Assembly: GCA_017860085.1 (NCBI GenBank)
Contig: JAFNAJ010000124.1
Coordinates: forward strand, 1 to 7,364
Length of the DNA: 7,364 nucleotides
Source: Acidobacteriota bacterium
GTDB lineage: Bacteria > Acidobacteriota > Vicinamibacteria > Vicinamibacterales > JAFNAJ01
Direction: 5' to 3'
Below the pieces are notes generated by a model. The model had not been told where the DNA came from and did not search any database. It saw only the letters and a program-made list of their open reading frames with translations. Both the position numbers and the translations under genes were made by a program. Below, piece by piece: positions 6,115-7,364 of the stretch. Position 1 is the first letter of the stretch; each line of letters opens with the position of its first letter.

Positions 6115-7364
6115 GACGTGCCTGCCGTCACCTGCTGGAGTACCCGCCGCGGGAGCTCGATGTCGAGCGACACGACATCGCCGACGTGCCGCCGCTCGAG
6201 CACGCGACCAAGGCGGGACAGGCGCGCCATGCGGGCGCGGTCTCGCTCCGACCCGGCATCGAACTCGAGGCGCACGCGTCGCAGCTCGAGGCCGAGCCGC
6301 CTGGCCATCGCCTCGCGCAACGTCCCGAGCCCTTCGCCCGTGCGCGCCGACACGACGACACCGGCATCCTCTCCGCGGGACAGGCGGTCGGTGGCCGCGC
6401 CATCGAGCAGGTCGGCTTTGTTGTACACGGTGATCACCGGCACGGCACTGGCCCCGATCTCCTCGAGGACAGTTCTCACAGCCCCTGCCTGGCGCTCGCC
6501 ATCCTCGCTCGAGGCGTCGACCACGTGCAGCAGCAGGTCGGCCTCGACCACCTCCTCGAGGGTGGCATGAAACGCCGCCACCAGCGTGTGCGGCAGGCGG
6601 TCGATGAATCCCACCGTGTCGGAGAGCATCACGCGCTGGCCGTCGTGCAGCCGGGCCTCGCGCACCAACGGGTCGAGCGTGACGAACAGCGCGTCCGACG
6701 TGACCGCGCGCTCGCGGGTGAGCCGGTTGAAGAGGGTCGTTTTCCCGGCGTTCGTGTAGCCCACCAGCGCCACCGACGGGCTCTCGAGCCGCTGGCGTCG
6801 CTCGCGCAGCTGCCCGCGGCGGCGCTCCACCGTGGCCAGCTGCCGCGTGATCGTGGCGATTCGCTGACGGATCTTCCGACGGTCCGTCTCGAGCTTCGTC
6901 TCGCCGGGGCCACGCGTGCCGATGCCGGCGCCGAGCCGCGACAGTTCGATGCCGAAGCCGACGAGGCGCGGCAAGAGATACTCGAGCTGGGCCAGCTCGA
7001 CCTGCAGTTTGCCCTCCCGCGTGCGAGCCCGACGCGCGAAGATGTCGAGAATGAGCTGTGTGCGGTCGATGACGCGGCGTCCCAGGCTGCGCTCGAGGTT
7101 GCGCAACTGCGCTGGCGACAGCTCGTTGTCGAAGATGACCAACTCGACGTCGGCCTCGTCGCAGGCGAGCGTGAGCGTCGCCACCTTGCCCGACCCGAGA
7201 AACGTGGCCGGGTCGGGTCGCGGCCGCTCTTGCACGCCGCTCAGCACGACCGACGCCCCGGCAGCCTTCGCCAGCCCGGCCAACTCCTCGAGCGAACGCT
7301 CGGCGGCCTCTCGCCGCGTCCGGCCTGTGGCCAGGCCAACAAGCGCCGCCCGCTCGCGCGGGGT
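6111..7364 (-). CDS. hflX: GTPase HflX, nearly complete, N-terminus outside window
   Basis: 417 residues of the ribosome-associated GTPase HflX, which binds the 50S subunit and helps split or rescue stalled ribosomes under stress. The frame stays open to the right edge, and the codons beyond the TTG at 7283 read as a normal HflX N-terminus (ERAALVGLA, then RSLEELAGLAKAAGA), so the start lies outside. In fragment numbering, the HflX-specific domain includes the FDNELSPAQLRNLE region (about 78-91) and the glycine-rich loop GAGIGTRGPGETKLETDRR (145-163). A basic coiled-coil-like helix (about 163-193) precedes the GTPase domain. That domain carries G1 GYTNAGKT (202-209), G2 region TLDP (229-232), G3 DTVGF (249-253), G4 NKAD (315-318) and G5-like VSAR (338-341). 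All key GTPase residues are present. First visible gene of the - strand operon; its TGA overlaps the lipoprotein start as ATGA. Confidence 0.97.
   Translation of the reverse strand, partial: TPRERAALVGLATGRTRREAAERSLEELAGLAKAAGASVVLSGVQERPRPDPATFLGSGKVATLTLACDEADVELVIFDNELSPAQLRNLERSLGRRVIDRTQLILDIFARRARTREGKLQVELAQLEYLLPRLVGFGIELSRLGAGIGTRGPGETKLETDRRKIRQRIATITRQLATVERRRGQLRERRQRLESPSVALVGYTNAGKTTLFNRLTRERAVTSDALFVTLDPLVREARLHDGQRVMLSDTVGFIDRLPHTLVAAFHATLEEVVEADLLLHVVDASSEDGERQAGAVRTVLEEIGASAVPVITVYNKADLLDGAATDRLSRGEDAGVVVSARTGEGLGTLREAMARRLGLELRRVRLEFDAGSERDRARMARLSRLGRVLERRHVGDVVSLDIELPRRVLQQVTAGTS

Noticed and set aside
7281..7283. TTG (- strand) as the hflX start
   Set aside because: HflX-like sequence continues in frame upstream to the window edge, so this TTG is an internal Leu codon.

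Overview
The window is very GC-rich (roughly two thirds G+C by eye) and almost fully coding. It comes from a bacterial chromosome. Short or overlapping gene junctions, a WcaJ-type initiating sugar transferase, and a TPR lipoprotein with S-layer-homology repeats suggest a diderm (Gram-negative-type) bacterium. An Acidobacteriota-like lineage such as Vicinamibacteria would fit, but this is an impression from protein style, not a proof. I see no mobile elements, CRISPR arrays, tRNA or rRNA genes.

Left half (1-4170, + strand): a surface-polysaccharide operon. It opens with the C-terminal part of a GT4 glycosyltransferase cut by the window edge (to 596). A second GT4 glycosyltransferase (593-1747) overlaps it by 4 nt. 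A polyprenyl-phosphate hexose-1-phosphate transferase of the WcaJ type (1741-3180) overlaps that by 7 nt. A UDP-glucuronate decarboxylase / UDP-xylose synthase (3223-4170) follows after a 42-nt gap that holds a GC-rich hairpin and a clear Shine-Dalgarno sequence. The likely logic is that the phosphotransferase loads the first sugar on undecaprenyl phosphate at the inner membrane, the two GT4 enzymes extend it, and the decarboxylase supplies UDP-xylose.

Right half (7364-4183, - strand): a separate three-gene operon in the opposite direction. It holds hflX (ribosome-associated GTPase, 5' end beyond the window), a putative lipoprotein with TPRs and degenerate SLH repeats, and a CDP-alcohol phosphatidyltransferase of the PgsA or CMP-forming cardiolipin-synthase kind. 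hflX and the lipoprotein gene share an ATGA overlap, and the phosphatidyltransferase gene starts 6 nt after the lipoprotein stop.

The two operons converge with only 12 bp between their stop codons and no obvious intrinsic terminator. No clear new system is visible. The best candidates for a second look are the TPR-SLH lipoprotein between two housekeeping genes, the ambiguous class of the phosphatidyltransferase, the hairpin against the uxs ribosome-binding site, an exact TATAAT with a 17-bp spacer inside the second glycosyltransferase gene, and a striking Leu-Glu codon-pair bias that fills the window with CTCGAG.
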